Position numbers and translations under genes: made by a program
Assembly (NCBI GenBank): GCA_913041145.1
Contig: CAJWHE010000009.1
Location: 1 to 60,290 of the forward strand
Direction: 5' to 3'
DNA from: an uncultured Paracoccaceae bacterium
GTDB taxonomy: Bacteria > Pseudomonadota > Alphaproteobacteria > Rhodobacterales > Rhodobacteraceae
Length of the DNA: 60,290 nucleotides
The notes under the pieces: model-generated
The model's input: the letters and a program-made list of their open reading frames with translations, nothing else
Told to the model about the DNA's origin: nothing
Database searches by the model: none
In this document: positions 18,618 to 28,448 of the stretch, one piece after another
How the letters are laid out: each line of letters starts with the position of its first letter
How positions within the stretch are numbered: the first letter of the stretch is position 1

Positions 18618-19859
18618 TTGCAAATGTCTTCAGCAAATAGTTTTTTTAAAAATGATCCCCGAACCAGAAGAAATGTAATTGTACTAATCATAGCTCAAGC
18701 TACCCTTGGTTGCCAAATGCCAATGATGTTTGTAGTTGGAGGTTTAGCGGGAAACATGCTTTCCACTAATCCATGCTTAGCAACATTACCCATTTCACTC
18801 ATTGTGTTTGGCTCAATGATGACTGCACCATGGCTCAGTGCGTTAATGCAAAAACGTGGTCGACGAATAGGTTTAATAGTTGGGGCTTGTGGTGGCGCTT
18901 TAGGTGCATCTATCGCAGCTATAGGATTACTCAATGCCTCATTTGGATTGCTTTTAGTAGGTAGCTTGTTTTCCGGGATTTATATGTCGGCGCAAGGTTT
19001 TTATAGGTTTACTGTTGCTGACAGTGCCTCAGATGAGTCTCGTCCAAAAGCTATTTCGTATGTAATGGCCGGAGGTCTTCTGTCAGCTGTATTTGGACCA
19101 CAGTTAAATAATTTACTTCAGGGAGCAACCTCTACACAGTTCTTAGGCTCTTACTTAGCTATAATAGTTTTAAATATTATAGGACTATTTTTATTTTTTG
19201 CCTTAGATCTTCCAAAAACAATCGCTGATAAGGCAAAAGTCACTACAGAGAAAGTTCGCTCAAGACTTGAGATACTAAAAACACCTAAAATTGTGGCCAT
19301 AATGATTTGTGGATTAGTATCTTATTGTTTAATGAATCTTGTAATGACTTCGACACCTCTAGCAGTTGTTGGTTGTGGGTTCACACAAACACAGGCAAAT
19401 AATGTTGTATCAACCCATGTGTTGGCAATGTTTATTCCCTCTTTCTTTACAGGACACTTAATCGTTCGCTTTGGCGCAGAAAAAATTATTGCTATAGGCT
19501 TAATAATTTTAGCTTTCTCAGGGATAACTGCCTTTTTAGGAGTTGACCTAATGAATTTTTACTTTGCGTTAGCTTTACTGGGTGTTGGTTGGAATTTTGG
19601 CTTTATAGGAGCCACTACATTAATCTCTTCCAGTCACAATAAGAGTGAACGAGGTATTGTTCAGGGAACTAACGACTTTATTATCTTTGGGTCAGTCACC
19701 CTGGCCTCTCTCACCTCTGGGGGACTTATGAACTGCTCTGGTGGCTCCCCTCAGGAAGGATGGTCCACCGTAAGCTTAGCTATGATACCAATGCTTATTC
19801 TTGCAGGGATAGCCTTAACATGGCTCATTATGAACAAAAGAAATCCTGTTCCAGCGTAA
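18618..19859 (+). CDS. Major facilitator superfamily transporter
   Basis: An inner-membrane carrier of 413 residues with about 12 hydrophobic segments. The loop 2-3 basic motif is LMQKRGRRIGLIVG, a recognisable MFS A-motif. A cytoplasmic middle loop near residues 195-220 is rich in lysine, glutamate and arginine. It starts at TTG 18618 or, more likely, at the ATG two codons on (18624). It follows cobB closely on the same strand. A role in cobalt or corrinoid transport is possible from context but not shown by the sequence. Confidence 0.85.
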   Translation: MQMSSANSFFKNDPRTRRNVIVLIIAQATLGCQMPMMFVVGGLAGNMLSTNPCLATLPISLIVFGSMMTAPWLSALMQKRGRRIGLIVGACGGALGASIAAIGLLNASFGLLLVGSLFSGIYMSAQGFYRFTVADSASDESRPKAISYVMAGGLLSAVFGPQLNNLLQGATSTQFLGSYLAIIVLNIIGLFLFFALDLPKTIADKAKVTTEKVRSRLEILKTPKIVAIMICGLVSYCLMNLVMTSTPLAVVGCGFTQTQANNVVSTHVLAMFIPSFFTGHLIVRFGAEKIIAIGLIILAFSGITAFLGVDLMNFYFALALLGVGWNFGFIGATTLISSSHNKSERGIVQGTNDFIIFGSVTLASLTSGGLMNCSGGSPQEGWSTVSLAMIPMLILAGIALTWLIMNKRNPVPA

Positions 19860-19873
19860 ATAAACCTGAAAAA

Positions 19874-20644
19874 TTACAGTAACCTCAGAGTAGATCGCCA
19901 TAGAAAACCCCACTTTTTTGTAATGTTTTTTACTGTTAAATCACCAGACTTTACTGCTGATGGATTTTTAATTACTTGCTTAAGTAAAGTTTTAGTTGTC
20001 CAGGCAGATAACAAAACGGGGAATAAATTTTTTTGACTTCTTAAACCTTTTACACCTTCTTCAAAACTTTTTATTCCTAATCTACCTAATGACTTAATAC
20101 TTTCATTAGAAGATTTGATAAGTGGTCTTTTACCTAAGGATTCAAGTCTCTTAACTGCGCCAAAAAACGATGCTATTCCTGCACCAAATGCATATTTACG
20201 TACTAAACTTTCCATATTACGATCCACCCCCAGTAGAAGTGCCCCCGCCCAGTAAAGATTGCCATACGTCTTATCTATATATTTTATTTGATCATCTTGT
20301 GATTTAAAAGGCTCAGATAATAAATCCCAAGACCTCGCATCAACCATCTCATTGATTAGAGTTAATGGAATGTCATTCGCCTCGAAAAGAGTAACCAATT
20401 CTTTAACTATATGAGTAGAATTCTCTTTATATTCTGAACTTTTTATTAAGTTATCTTTCCACCATTGCAACCTAATTTCTGAAATCATTGGTTCTGGTGA
20501 AGTCCAGGCAGACTTAGCAATTTCTAGGTTTGCACAGTAAAGGAGATGCAGTTTTTTTTGATCTGATGGTTCAGCAAGCAGGGAAGCTAGATACCGATCT
20601 GAATCAAAACATCTAACCTGCTCTGAATGTTCGTTTGAGGTCAA
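19874..20644 (-). CDS. Squalene/phytoene synthase-fold protein, NDUFAF6-like
   Basis: A 256-residue all-helical protein of the squalene/phytoene synthase fold. It resembles the alphaproteobacterial and mitochondrial NDUFAF6 group (complex I assembly) more than true synthases. The stretch EPMISEIRLQWWKDNLI near residue 50 is typical of that group. The aspartate-rich DDxxD-type diphosphate-binding motif expected there in carotenoid or squalene enzymes is missing. Later it has EMVDARSWDLL and YGNLYWAGALLLG. The TTG start overlaps the cimA stop as TTGA. It is the last gene of the cysS-cimA run. A carotenoid role is unlikely. Confidence 0.75.
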   Translation of the reverse strand: MTSNEHSEQVRCFDSDRYLASLLAEPSDQKKLHLLYCANLEIAKSAWTSPEPMISEIRLQWWKDNLIKSSEYKENSTHIVKELVTLFEANDIPLTLINEMVDARSWDLLSEPFKSQDDQIKYIDKTYGNLYWAGALLLGVDRNMESLVRKYAFGAGIASFFGAVKRLESLGKRPLIKSSNESIKSLGRLGIKSFEEGVKGLRSQKNLFPVLLSAWTTKTLLKQVIKNPSAVKSGDLTVKNITKKWGFLWRSTLRLL

Positions 20645-22257
20645 ACCTTACAATTCTCTTTAATTAATTTCCAATTTATAGCATCTAATAACGCTTCGAA
20701 CGAAGCATCAACAATATTTGGAGACACGCCTACTGTTGACCAACGCGTACCAGATTGATCCACACAATCTATAATAACTCTAGTCACTGCCTCTGTTCCA
20801 CCGCTAGTAATACGAACCTTAAAGTCAACAAGCCTCATGTCGTCTATTGCGCTTTGATAAGACCCTAAATCCTTAGCTAACGCTCTTGATAGTGCATTAA
20901 TAGGGCCTCTATCTGAACCAACCTCATCCATAGACTCCGACACCGATAATTTCTTTTCGTCTCCAATGTTAACAACTACAACAGCTTCCGAAAGTGTAAC
21001 AAAATCTCCAATTTTATTCTGTCTTCTTTCAACGGTAACACGATATCGAACTACTTTAAAAAATATAGGTAATTTACCGAGTTCTTTTAAGGCTAAAAGT
21101 TCAAAGGATGCCTGAGCTGTATCGTAAGAATAGCCTCGATCTTCGTTTTCTTTTACTGTATCTAGCAATCGCGATAGAGAGGCTTTTTCAAATCCCTCTA
21201 TCCCAGCATCACTTAATCTCTTTTTTAAATTTGATTGCCCTGCTTGATTTGACATTGGGATAATTCTATCATTTCCCACAAGGCCAGGATCAATATGTTC
21301 GTAAGTGGACGGATCCTTTAAAATTGCACTGGCGTGCAAACCTGCCTTATGAGCAAACGCAGAGCTACCAACATAGGCCGAATGCGTGTTCGAAACGCGA
21401 TTTAAGATATCATCGAGTAAACGACTCGTTTTTGTTAATTCCAATAAATTTTCTTCGCCTATCCCAAGGGAAAACTTACTCTTATAGGGCTCTTTTAAAA
21501 GCAATGTCGGTATTAATGATATTAAATTAGTATTTCCACATCTCTCACCAAGACCATTAATAGTACCTTGTACCTGACGAACACCTGCATCAATAGCAGC
21601 TAAAGAGCCAGCAATAGCATTCTCAGTATCATTATGACAATGGATCCCTAAGCTAGACCCTGGGATACCACTTTTAATTACCTCTTGAGTAATTTGATAA
21701 ATTTTTGAAGGTAAAGTGCCCCCGTTTGTATCACATAGAACTATCCAACGGCTACCTGACGAATACGCTGCATGTAAACAATCAAGTGCATAATTAGGAT
21801 TTGCCTGATACCCATCAAAAAAATGTTCGGCATCAAATATCGCTTCTCTTCCTTTTGCGACAATGTGTTCAATAGATTTTGATATATTAACAATATTATT
21901 AGGTAAACTTATACCTAACGCTTTAGTCACATGAAAATCATAAGTTTTACCAACTAAGCAAACAGAAGTGGTACCTGCATTAATTACTGCTGCAAGTACT
22001 TCGTCATTTTCCGCAGAGCGCCCATCTCGTTTCGTCATCCCGAATGCTGTCATTGTCGCATTTAACTTTGGCACAGAAGCAAAAAACTCACTGTCTGTGG
22101 GATTGGCTCCAGGCCAACCTCCCTCAATGAAATCTACTCCAAGCATATCAATTAGTTTTGATATGTTTATCTTGTCGTCAGTTGAAAATTGGATTCCATG
22201 CGTTTGCTGTCCATCACGAAGAGTGGTGTCATAAATATATAACTTTTCTTTATTCAT
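20641..22257 (-). CDS. cimA: (R)-citramalate synthase
   Basis: CimA condenses pyruvate and acetyl-CoA to citramalate, giving a threonine-independent route to 2-oxobutanoate and isoleucine. The 538-residue protein has the DRE-TIM metallolyase start YIYDTTLRDGQQTHGIQFS, the motif WIVLCDTNGGTLPS, and metal-binding GIHCHNDTENAIAGSLAA. A C-terminal regulatory LeuA-dimer domain covers roughly residues 400-535. The length and the IDMLGVDFIEGGWPGANP stretch separate it from 2-isopropylmalate and homocitrate synthases. It overlaps the end of cysS by eight bases. Confidence 0.93.
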   Translation of the reverse strand: MNKEKLYIYDTTLRDGQQTHGIQFSTDDKINISKLIDMLGVDFIEGGWPGANPTDSEFFASVPKLNATMTAFGMTKRDGRSAENDEVLAAVINAGTTSVCLVGKTYDFHVTKALGISLPNNIVNISKSIEHIVAKGREAIFDAEHFFDGYQANPNYALDCLHAAYSSGSRWIVLCDTNGGTLPSKIYQITQEVIKSGIPGSSLGIHCHNDTENAIAGSLAAIDAGVRQVQGTINGLGERCGNTNLISLIPTLLLKEPYKSKFSLGIGEENLLELTKTSRLLDDILNRVSNTHSAYVGSSAFAHKAGLHASAILKDPSTYEHIDPGLVGNDRIIPMSNQAGQSNLKKRLSDAGIEGFEKASLSRLLDTVKENEDRGYSYDTAQASFELLALKELGKLPIFFKVVRYRVTVERRQNKIGDFVTLSEAVVVVNIGDEKKLSVSESMDEVGSDRGPINALSRALAKDLGSYQSAIDDMRLVDFKVRITSGGTEAVTRVIIDCVDQSGTRWSTVGVSPNIVDASFEALLDAINWKLIKENCKV

Positions 22258-23629
22258 CTACTAATCCCCTTAAAGCAACTCGATCAAACGAACTATTAGG
22301 TACTAATTTAATTGTATCCTTGGATATTTGCACATCAATACCGGTTTTAATAATTCTATTTTTATATTTATCCACCTCTTCGTAGTTTTTTTCCTCAAGT
22401 GCAGTTAACCTCTTGTCTGAAAGTATTACTAAAACTTTATCTAATATTTTTTGATCAAATTCATTTTCCTCTTCATTAATTGATGTTTCTGCGAGTAAAC
22501 CAATAAATCTAGCTGAAGCTAATAAAGTTGAGTAATCACGTTGGTTGAAAATTTTATGTAAAACACTAATTGCAGCAACAGTGTTTAAATCATCAGACAA
22601 CGCTTCAATAACCCTTCTGTCAACAACGCCAGGGTTAACATTTAATGTTTGAGACCGCCACTTTTTGAGTATATTTTTGGCGTCATTAACTCGGTTTTCT
22701 GTCCAATCTAAGGGTTTTCTATAATGAGTGTTAAGTAAAATAAACCTAATTACTTCACCTGAGATATTACATTGCAACAAATCATTAACAGTATAAAAAT
22801 TTGATAAACTTTTTGACATTTTTTTGCCATTTACTTTTAACATCTCATTATGCATCCAGTAGGTTGCAAAACTTTCATTTGGATGTGCACAATTAGATTG
22901 AGCAATTTCATTTTCATGGTGAGGAAACTTAAGATCGCTTCCACCACAGTGAAGATCGAAACTACCACCTAATAAATCTTTTGCCATGGCAGAACATTCA
23001 ATGTGCCAACCTGGTCTTCCCCTACCCCATGGCGACTCCCACCCAGGAAGATCATCAGTAGATGGCTTCCACAAAACAAAATCTAAAGGGTCCTCCTTAA
23101 AAGGTGCCACTTCTACCCTCGCACCAGCTATCATATCATCTACAGATCGGCCAGAAAGGCTACCGTAGTGTTCGTAGGATCTGACTCTGAACAAAACATG
23201 ACCCTCCTTAAAGTACGCATTTTCTGTTTTGATAAGGCCATCAATCATTTGTATCATTTTATCAACAAATTGAGTGGCGCGTGGCATGACTGATGGAACC
23301 AGAGAATTTAAATGGCCCATATCTTCCATAAACCAATCTATAGTTCGATCTGTAATTTCAGAGATTTTAATGCCCAGTGATTTGGCGCGTAAATTTATTT
23401 TATCATCTATGTCAGTAAAGTTTCTAACATAAGTGACACTGTCTTCCCCATACTCCTCTATCAACAACCTAAAAAGGGTATCAAAAACGACAACTGGTCT
23501 TGCATTCCCTAAATGAGCTCGGTCGTAAACAGTAGGGCCGCAAACGTACATCCTAACATTTTGGGGATCTAAAGGTAAAAAATCCTCTTTTTTTCTTGTG
23601 ATTGAGTTATAAATTTTTATGTTAGGCAT
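22250..23629 (-). CDS. cysS: Cysteinyl-tRNA synthetase
   Basis: CysS charges tRNA-Cys with cysteine. The class I signatures are present: VRMYVCGPTVYDRAHLGNAR (HIGH-type HLGN) near residue 26 and KKMSKSLSNF (KMSKS) near 265. Zinc ligands are seen around WHIECSAMAKDLLGG and GGSDLKFPHHENE. A GTG-initiated extension to 23668 is open, but the ATG at 23627-23629 gives the standard MPNIKIYNS start and is used here. The gene overlaps cimA downstream. Confidence 0.97.
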   Translation of the reverse strand: MPNIKIYNSITRKKEDFLPLDPQNVRMYVCGPTVYDRAHLGNARPVVVFDTLFRLLIEEYGEDSVTYVRNFTDIDDKINLRAKSLGIKISEITDRTIDWFMEDMGHLNSLVPSVMPRATQFVDKMIQMIDGLIKTENAYFKEGHVLFRVRSYEHYGSLSGRSVDDMIAGARVEVAPFKEDPLDFVLWKPSTDDLPGWESPWGRGRPGWHIECSAMAKDLLGGSFDLHCGGSDLKFPHHENEIAQSNCAHPNESFATYWMHNEMLKVNGKKMSKSLSNFYTVNDLLQCNISGEVIRFILLNTHYRKPLDWTENRVNDAKNILKKWRSQTLNVNPGVVDRRVIEALSDDLNTVAAISVLHKIFNQRDYSTLLASARFIGLLAETSINEEENEFDQKILDKVLVILSDKRLTALEEKNYEEVDKYKNRIIKTGIDVQISKDTIKLVPNSSFDRVALRGLVDE

Positions 23630-23846
23630 TGTTTCTATACTTTGAATAATTAATACAGTGGTTATCACTAAAACGCTAAGATAAGTTCTCTTACATCAAT
23701 TTTATAAAAATTAAACCTCTATTGAAGTGAATTAAATACCAATCAAGTTAGAAATTGAAAAAAAGGCTTTCGCAACATTGAATTGAGAATGGTTTAGTGT
23801 TTGATATTCGCACATCTAAAATACCTTTGTAACAGGAGCTAGACCT

Positions 23847-25025
23847 TTGATTAAATTACAACCCTCCACTAGGATAAAAGAGCTTACATTATTAAGCGCA
23901 AATGACTGGGAATTATTAGATGAAGTTAGAGAGCTTAAAAATTCAGGGCAGAAAATTACTGAATTAACAATAGGTGAACACGACATTAGGACGGATCCAA
24001 GAATTCTTGATGCTTTAAATAAATCAGCAATTAATGGAAACACTGGTTATGCACCAGTTAGTGGAAATAAAAATTTGCGTGAAGCAATAGCACATAGGGT
24101 AACAAAGAGAACAGGCATTCCTACAACATACAAAAACGTAATAATTACACCTGGAGGGCAGTCAGCACTATTTGCAGCACATTTGGGTGTTTGCAATCCG
24201 GGAGACATTGCACTTTATTGTGACCCCTATTATGCAACTTATCCAGGTACAATTGCAGGAGCCGGTGCCAAACCTAAAGTTATAAAAGCACGGCCAGAGG
24301 AAAATTTTCAGTTATCAGGAGAGGCTATCGACACTGCATCAGACGGGGCAAAATCATTACTGATAAACTCACCTAATAACCCTACAGGTGTCGTGTATAC
24401 TAGAGACACTTTAGAAGACATTTCACTAGCGTGTAAGAAAAATAATCTATGGTTAATTTCTGATGAGGTTTACGATACTCAGGTTTGGGAGGGCACTCAT
24501 ATTTCCCCAAGATCTATTGAAGGAATGTCTGAGAGAACAATTGTTATAGGCTCAATGTCAAAAAGTCATGCTATGACTGGAAGTAGAATTGGTTGGGCAG
24601 TAGCCCCCGAAGAATTTATAGATCACCTAATTAATTTTGCAACTCATACGACATACGGCGTACCCGGTTTCATTCAAGATGCAGCTCTGCACGGGCTAAG
24701 TCTTGGAAAAAAATTTGAAAATGAAATAGCAACTCCTTTCAAACGTAGGCGGGATTTAGCAACTCAGATATTCTCTAAGCAAAACCTTTTAACACTAGTG
24801 CCCCCCACAGGGGCAATGTATTTACTGCTAGATGTTCGCAAAACAGGTCTTACAGGTAAACAATTTTCAAGCTTATTACTTGCAAAAAAGCATATTGCAG
24901 TCATGCCAGGAGAAATTTTTGGAAAATCAGCTTTAGGGTATGTTCGAATTGCGATGACAGTAAATGATGCAGAATTTAAAAATGCTCTTAATGAAATAAT
25001 AGATTTTACAAAACAGTTTTTATAA
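23847..25025 (+). CDS. Pyridoxal-phosphate aminotransferase (class I/II)
   Basis: A fold-type I PLP enzyme of 392 residues. The substrate-side motif INSPNNPTGVVYTRDTLE and ISDEVYDTQVW are typical. The Schiff-base lysine is in IGSMSKSHAMTGSRIGWAV near residue 235. The start is TTG, preceded by AGGAG eight bases upstream. The amino donor and acceptor cannot be read from sequence; aspartate- or aromatic-type aminotransferases are the nearest group. It is divergent from cysS and 154 bases upstream of ccr. Confidence 0.9.
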   Translation: MIKLQPSTRIKELTLLSANDWELLDEVRELKNSGQKITELTIGEHDIRTDPRILDALNKSAINGNTGYAPVSGNKNLREAIAHRVTKRTGIPTTYKNVIITPGGQSALFAAHLGVCNPGDIALYCDPYYATYPGTIAGAGAKPKVIKARPEENFQLSGEAIDTASDGAKSLLINSPNNPTGVVYTRDTLEDISLACKKNNLWLISDEVYDTQVWEGTHISPRSIEGMSERTIVIGSMSKSHAMTGSRIGWAVAPEEFIDHLINFATHTTYGVPGFIQDAALHGLSLGKKFENEIATPFKRRRDLATQIFSKQNLLTLVPPTGAMYLLLDVRKTGLTGKQFSSLLLAKKHIAVMPGEIFGKSALGYVRIAMTVNDAEFKNALNEIIDFTKQFL

Positions 25026-25179
25026 AAACTTTTAGAATAAAAAATTAATTAAGTATCTTAAAAGTAGTCACTTATAAAATATCAAAATTATCATCCTATA
25101 AAAATTTTGTTGTTTAATATTCAAATGTCTGACAAATAGGAATCATAAAAACTTAATTAGTAATAAAGGAAACATACCA

Positions 25180-26421
25180 GTGTCTAAAAAAGAACTTTAC
25201 TCTCTTGGAGAGATGCCGCCATTAGGCGAAGTACCACCTAAAATGCACGCTTTTACTGTTAGGCAAGATAGGTTCGGGGAACCATCAAAATCGTGGCAAC
25301 GCGAAGTCATTAACACTCCTGAACTAGGAGCAAAAGATGTTTTAGTTTATGTAATGGCAACTGGAATAAATTATAATAACGTATGGGCTGGCTTGGGATA
25401 CCCAATTGACGTTATCGCTGATCGACAAAAAAAAGGGGAGCCAGAAGATTTTCATGCCGGCGGATCAGATGCATCAGGGATTGTTTGGGCCGTTGGATCT
25501 GAAGTAAATGATGTAAAGATTGGTGAAGAAGTTGTTGTGCATAGTGGTTGGTGGGAGCCAGAAGATCCTTGGGTTCTTTCTGGAAAAGACCCAATGCTTG
25601 CACCTTCAGTAAGAATCTGGGGTTACCAAACTAACTACGGGTCATATTGTCAATTTGCTCGAGCACAATCACATCAAATCAAGAAGAAACCAAAACACCT
25701 CAGCTGGGAAGAAGCCGGATGCTATATGCTTTGTGCTTCCACCGCTTATAGGCAACTTATGGGGTGGTCACCAAACATTGTAGAGCCTGGTGATGCTGTT
25801 TTAGTTTGGGGAGCTGCAGGGGGCTTAGGGGCAATGGCACTTCAGATTGTCTCAGCACTTGGCGGTAAACCTATAGCTGTTATCTCAAGTGAAGATAAAC
25901 GACAGTTTTGTTTAGATAAAGGAGCTGTGGGTGTAATTAACAGAAATGACTTCACCCATTGGGGTCCAATGCCAAATACGACTTCTCCCGATTACAAAGC
26001 GTGGATGTCAGGAGTTAGAGCGTTTGGTAAGGCAATTTGGGAAGCTCTAGGTGAACGAAAGAATCCTAAAATTGTTTTTGAACACCCAGGAGAGGCCACT
26101 CTCCCAACCTCAGGGTTTGTTTGTGATACAGGCGGAATGATCGTTATTTGTGCTGGAACAACAGGTTACAACATTACTCTCGATCTAAGATATCACTGGA
26201 TGATGCAAAAACGGCTACAGGGCTCACATTTAGCCAATGATGAACAATCGGAAGCAGTAAATGAGTTAGTGCTTGCAGGAAAAGTTGATCCATGTCTTTC
26301 CGAAACTTATTCTTTTGATGAAATAGGGCATGCTCACCAACTAATGCATGAAAACAAACATCCATATGGAAATATGGCTTGCTTGGTTAATGCAACAGAG
26401 AAAGGCCAAGGAAAAAGTTAA
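25180..26421 (+). CDS. ccrA: Crotonyl-CoA carboxylase/reductase
   Basis: This MDR-family enzyme reductively carboxylates crotonyl-CoA to ethylmalonyl-CoA with NADPH and CO2. It is the signature reaction of the ethylmalonyl-CoA pathway for acetyl-CoA assimilation. The 413-residue product has [18 protein letters not shown] near residue 65, the Rossmann loop [20 protein letters not shown] near 212, and [12 protein letters not shown] near 305, all family hallmarks. The start is GTG with AAAGGA upstream. A good intrinsic terminator follows the stop. Downstream steps of the pathway use B12-dependent mutases. Confidence 0.95.
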   Translation: MSKKELYSLGEMPPLGEVPPKMHAFTVRQDRFGEPSKSWQREVINTPELGAKDVLVYVMATGINYNNVWAGLGYPIDVIADRQKKGEPEDFHAGGSDASGIVWAVGSEVNDVKIGEEVVVHSGWWEPEDPWVLSGKDPMLAPSVRIWGYQTNYGSYCQFARAQSHQIKKKPKHLSWEEAGCYMLCASTAYRQLMGWSPNIVEPGDAVLVWGAAGGLGAMALQIVSALGGKPIAVISSEDKRQFCLDKGAVGVINRNDFTHWGPMPNTTSPDYKAWMSGVRAFGKAIWEALGERKNPKIVFEHPGEATLPTSGFVCDTGGMIVICAGTTGYNITLDLRYHWMMQKRLQGSHLANDEQSEAVNELVLAGKVDPCLSETYSFDEIGHAHQLMHENKHPYGNMACLVNATEKGQGKS

Positions 26422-26452
26422 TCTCTTAACAGCAGGTAAGTATATTAGATTA

Positions 26453-26491
26453 GGGGCTCCCACTTAAGTAGTTTAGTTGGAGTCCCTTTTT
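26453..26491 (+). terminator. Intrinsic terminator of ccrA
   Basis: GGGGCTCC (26453-26460) pairs fully with GGAGTCCC (26479-26486), allowing one G-U pair, and a run of five T follows at once. The loop is 18 bases. The element begins about 30 bases after the ccr stop codon. Confidence 0.8.
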
Positions 26492-26550
26492 AAAAATTTT
26501 ATAAACAGGGTAATGCTTTTAAGGATTTCTCAATACAAAAATTTTTTATC

Positions 26551-27312
26551 TTAACTGCAAAAAGATAATTGAAAGGTATAAGTACTTCCATAGCGATCTG
26601 TATAATTATTAGAGCCTTCGACCCCCTCCTCGAAATAAGAGGGTTTTGTGGCCTTTATATAGTTTTTACCTAATGTTATGTACTGCACTGGCTTGTCAAC
26701 CTCACCCTCCGCCACATAAGATACATGGGGTAATATCCCATGTACTCCAGTATTTGTTAGCTTCAAATTAGCTTCTTCATTCAATAAGTGTTCTCTCCCA
26801 GATGAGGCGAGTCCGGCATACCACTCATGGTTTTTAAAAACTAATGTACCATTTTTAATCCCAACTTTTCCCTTTGCCCGACGCCAACCTTCAGAGTGTA
26901 TTATATCAAAAGCACATCTTTTATAAGTTACGTTTGTGCTTATAGTAATATTAGTGAAATCAAAGTCTGTTAAAGATTTAATTTCACCAATATCCTCTGT
27001 TATCGCTATTGGAAAGCGCTTGAATTGACCAATTTCATGCAGCTTTGAGCCTTGACTACCACTAAGTGTTTTGCATATCTTTTCTGCATCACTCTTTTTA
27101 ATATTTTGCGATTCAAAATTGTTTGCTTGGCTCATCAATTGATTAATAGCAGTTTCTGTTTTCTTTCCCCAGGCGCCATCTGAGGGGCCTGGGTTAAATA
27201 CAGTCTTAGTTAAGAATTTTTGAATACAAAGAACATTTTTCTCAGCTTGGACTTGTGTGCCAAACACCATTAGAATTACAAATAATATAATCTTTAATTT
27301 AATTTTAGTCAT
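26551..27312 (-). CDS. Secreted protein with peptidoglycan-binding-like N-terminal domain
   Basis: A 253-residue exported protein. A Sec signal peptide (hydrophobic core ILFVILMVFG, cleavage likely after QVQA near residue 23) is followed by a short helical domain. Its PSDGAWGKKTETAINQLMSQ resembles the PG_binding_1 repeat. The remaining region from about residue 100 is beta-rich with no family I recognise, and two cysteines (RCAFDII and the C-terminal SFCS) could pair. It overlaps the DUF1501 gene by ATGA, so it is coupled to the DUF1800-DUF1501 pair. Function unknown; envelope localisation is the safe inference. Confidence 0.7.
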   Translation of the reverse strand: MTKIKLKIILFVILMVFGTQVQAEKNVLCIQKFLTKTVFNPGPSDGAWGKKTETAINQLMSQANNFESQNIKKSDAEKICKTLSGSQGSKLHEIGQFKRFPIAITEDIGEIKSLTDFDFTNITISTNVTYKRCAFDIIHSEGWRRAKGKVGIKNGTLVFKNHEWYAGLASSGREHLLNEEANLKLTNTGVHGILPHVSYVAEGEVDKPVQYITLGKNYIKATKPSYFEEGVEGSNNYTDRYGSTYTFQLSFCS

Positions 27313-28448
27313 CCAAATATATGCTCATAAACACGCGCTATCTTTTTGTCTTCAAAAACTTTTTCTATAATAAAATCATGATCAAGACCGAATGCAGCTT
27401 CAATACAGGCCGAGCAAACAGAACGATAATCAATAGTAGCGAACAGATCTCTTTTTTCATAAAGGTCTTTCGAGGCTAACCCCGGCCAATTCGCAACAAC
27501 ACTTGATTTATTAATTAAACCGCCTGCTAATAAACCTACAGATCCATAGCCATGATCTGTTCCGGCAGATCCATTTTCTTGGACAGTCCTACCAAACTCG
27601 GTTGTTGTTAGAACAATTGTATTATCCCACTGCTCTTTTAATGCGATTTTTAAATTATAAAAAACGTTATCTAGTAAGGTAAATAATTCAGGATGATGAC
27701 CTGTTGTAGAGCCAATACTTGAGTGATCATCAAACTCTGGTATCGTCAGAACTGCAACACGAGGGCCATTTAACTCTCTCATAGACTCTCCTGCCTTCGT
27801 TGCTAAACTTAATGGATCCCTGGCCCTAAGTCTGCTCGGCCCAGACATTGATCCTCTGCTTAACTTATCAATTGCGATCATAACGTCGCCATCATGTGTC
27901 TCTTTGATAAGGTCTATAAGGGCTGTTTGTGGAGAACGTGTTTTTTCAATACTTGCAGGGTAGAAGTTATCAAACTCAGGGGCGCCCCTAATTAACAGTG
28001 GAGCATCAAGAGATAATGCTTTTCCAGTTATTTTTGCAAAATCCATAGCGCGACCTAACCAACCTGTATTTGTAGAAAATGGTAATTTTGATCCACTTTG
28101 AGCAACATTTTGTCCTTCGAAATGAGAACGTCCGGTATATGGAAATGATGTTGCGTGAACTATTGATGCTTCATTGCTTTTCAACATCTTTGAAAAGTTT
28201 CTAAAATTAGGATGTATTCCAAATAATGGATTAAGCTTTAATGGGTTAGAGGCTACTAGTGCTTTTCTTTGTTTAAAGAGGTTGTCATCACCTACGGGCG
28301 GGATAGCAAGCAAGCCATCCATTCCACCTTGAAGCATGATGACTATGATGCGTCCTTCGATAGGCTCTTTGGTGAAGCCATGTACTGGATAACCAGATAA
28401 CGCTAAAGCTGGTGCTGCTATCGATAAAAAGTGTCTACGACTTATCAT
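27309..28448 (-). CDS. DUF1501 family exported protein
   Basis: A 379-residue protein of the DUF1501 (sulfatase-like, alkaline phosphatase fold) family. It starts with a twin-arginine signal, SRRHFLSIAAPALALSG, so it is exported folded. Family stretches include IVIMLQGGMDGLLAIPP, FPYTGRSHFEGQNVAQSG, VLTTTEFGRTVQENGSAGTDHG and a GLLAGG segment. Its ATG abuts the DUF1800 stop, and the next gene overlaps it. DUF1501 and DUF1800 genes are commonly paired in bacteria, but their joint function is not established. Confidence 0.88.
   Translation of the reverse strand: MISRRHFLSIAAPALALSGYPVHGFTKEPIEGRIIVIMLQGGMDGLLAIPPVGDDNLFKQRKALVASNPLKLNPLFGIHPNFRNFSKMLKSNEASIVHATSFPYTGRSHFEGQNVAQSGSKLPFSTNTGWLGRAMDFAKITGKALSLDAPLLIRGAPEFDNFYPASIEKTRSPQTALIDLIKETHDGDVMIAIDKLSRGSMSGPSRLRARDPLSLATKAGESMRELNGPRVAVLTIPEFDDHSSIGSTTGHHPELFTLLDNVFYNLKIALKEQWDNTIVLTTTEFGRTVQENGSAGTDHGYGSVGLLAGGLINKSSVVANWPGLASKDLYEKRDLFATIDYRSVCSACIEAAFGLDHDFIIEKVFEDKKIARVYEHIFG

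Noticed and set aside
19874-20644. Carotenoid or squalene synthesis gene, from the squalene/phytoene synthase fold
   Set aside because: The first aspartate-rich diphosphate-binding motif is missing and the EPMISEIRLQWW region matches the NDUFAF6 group. No other carotenoid or hopanoid gene is nearby.
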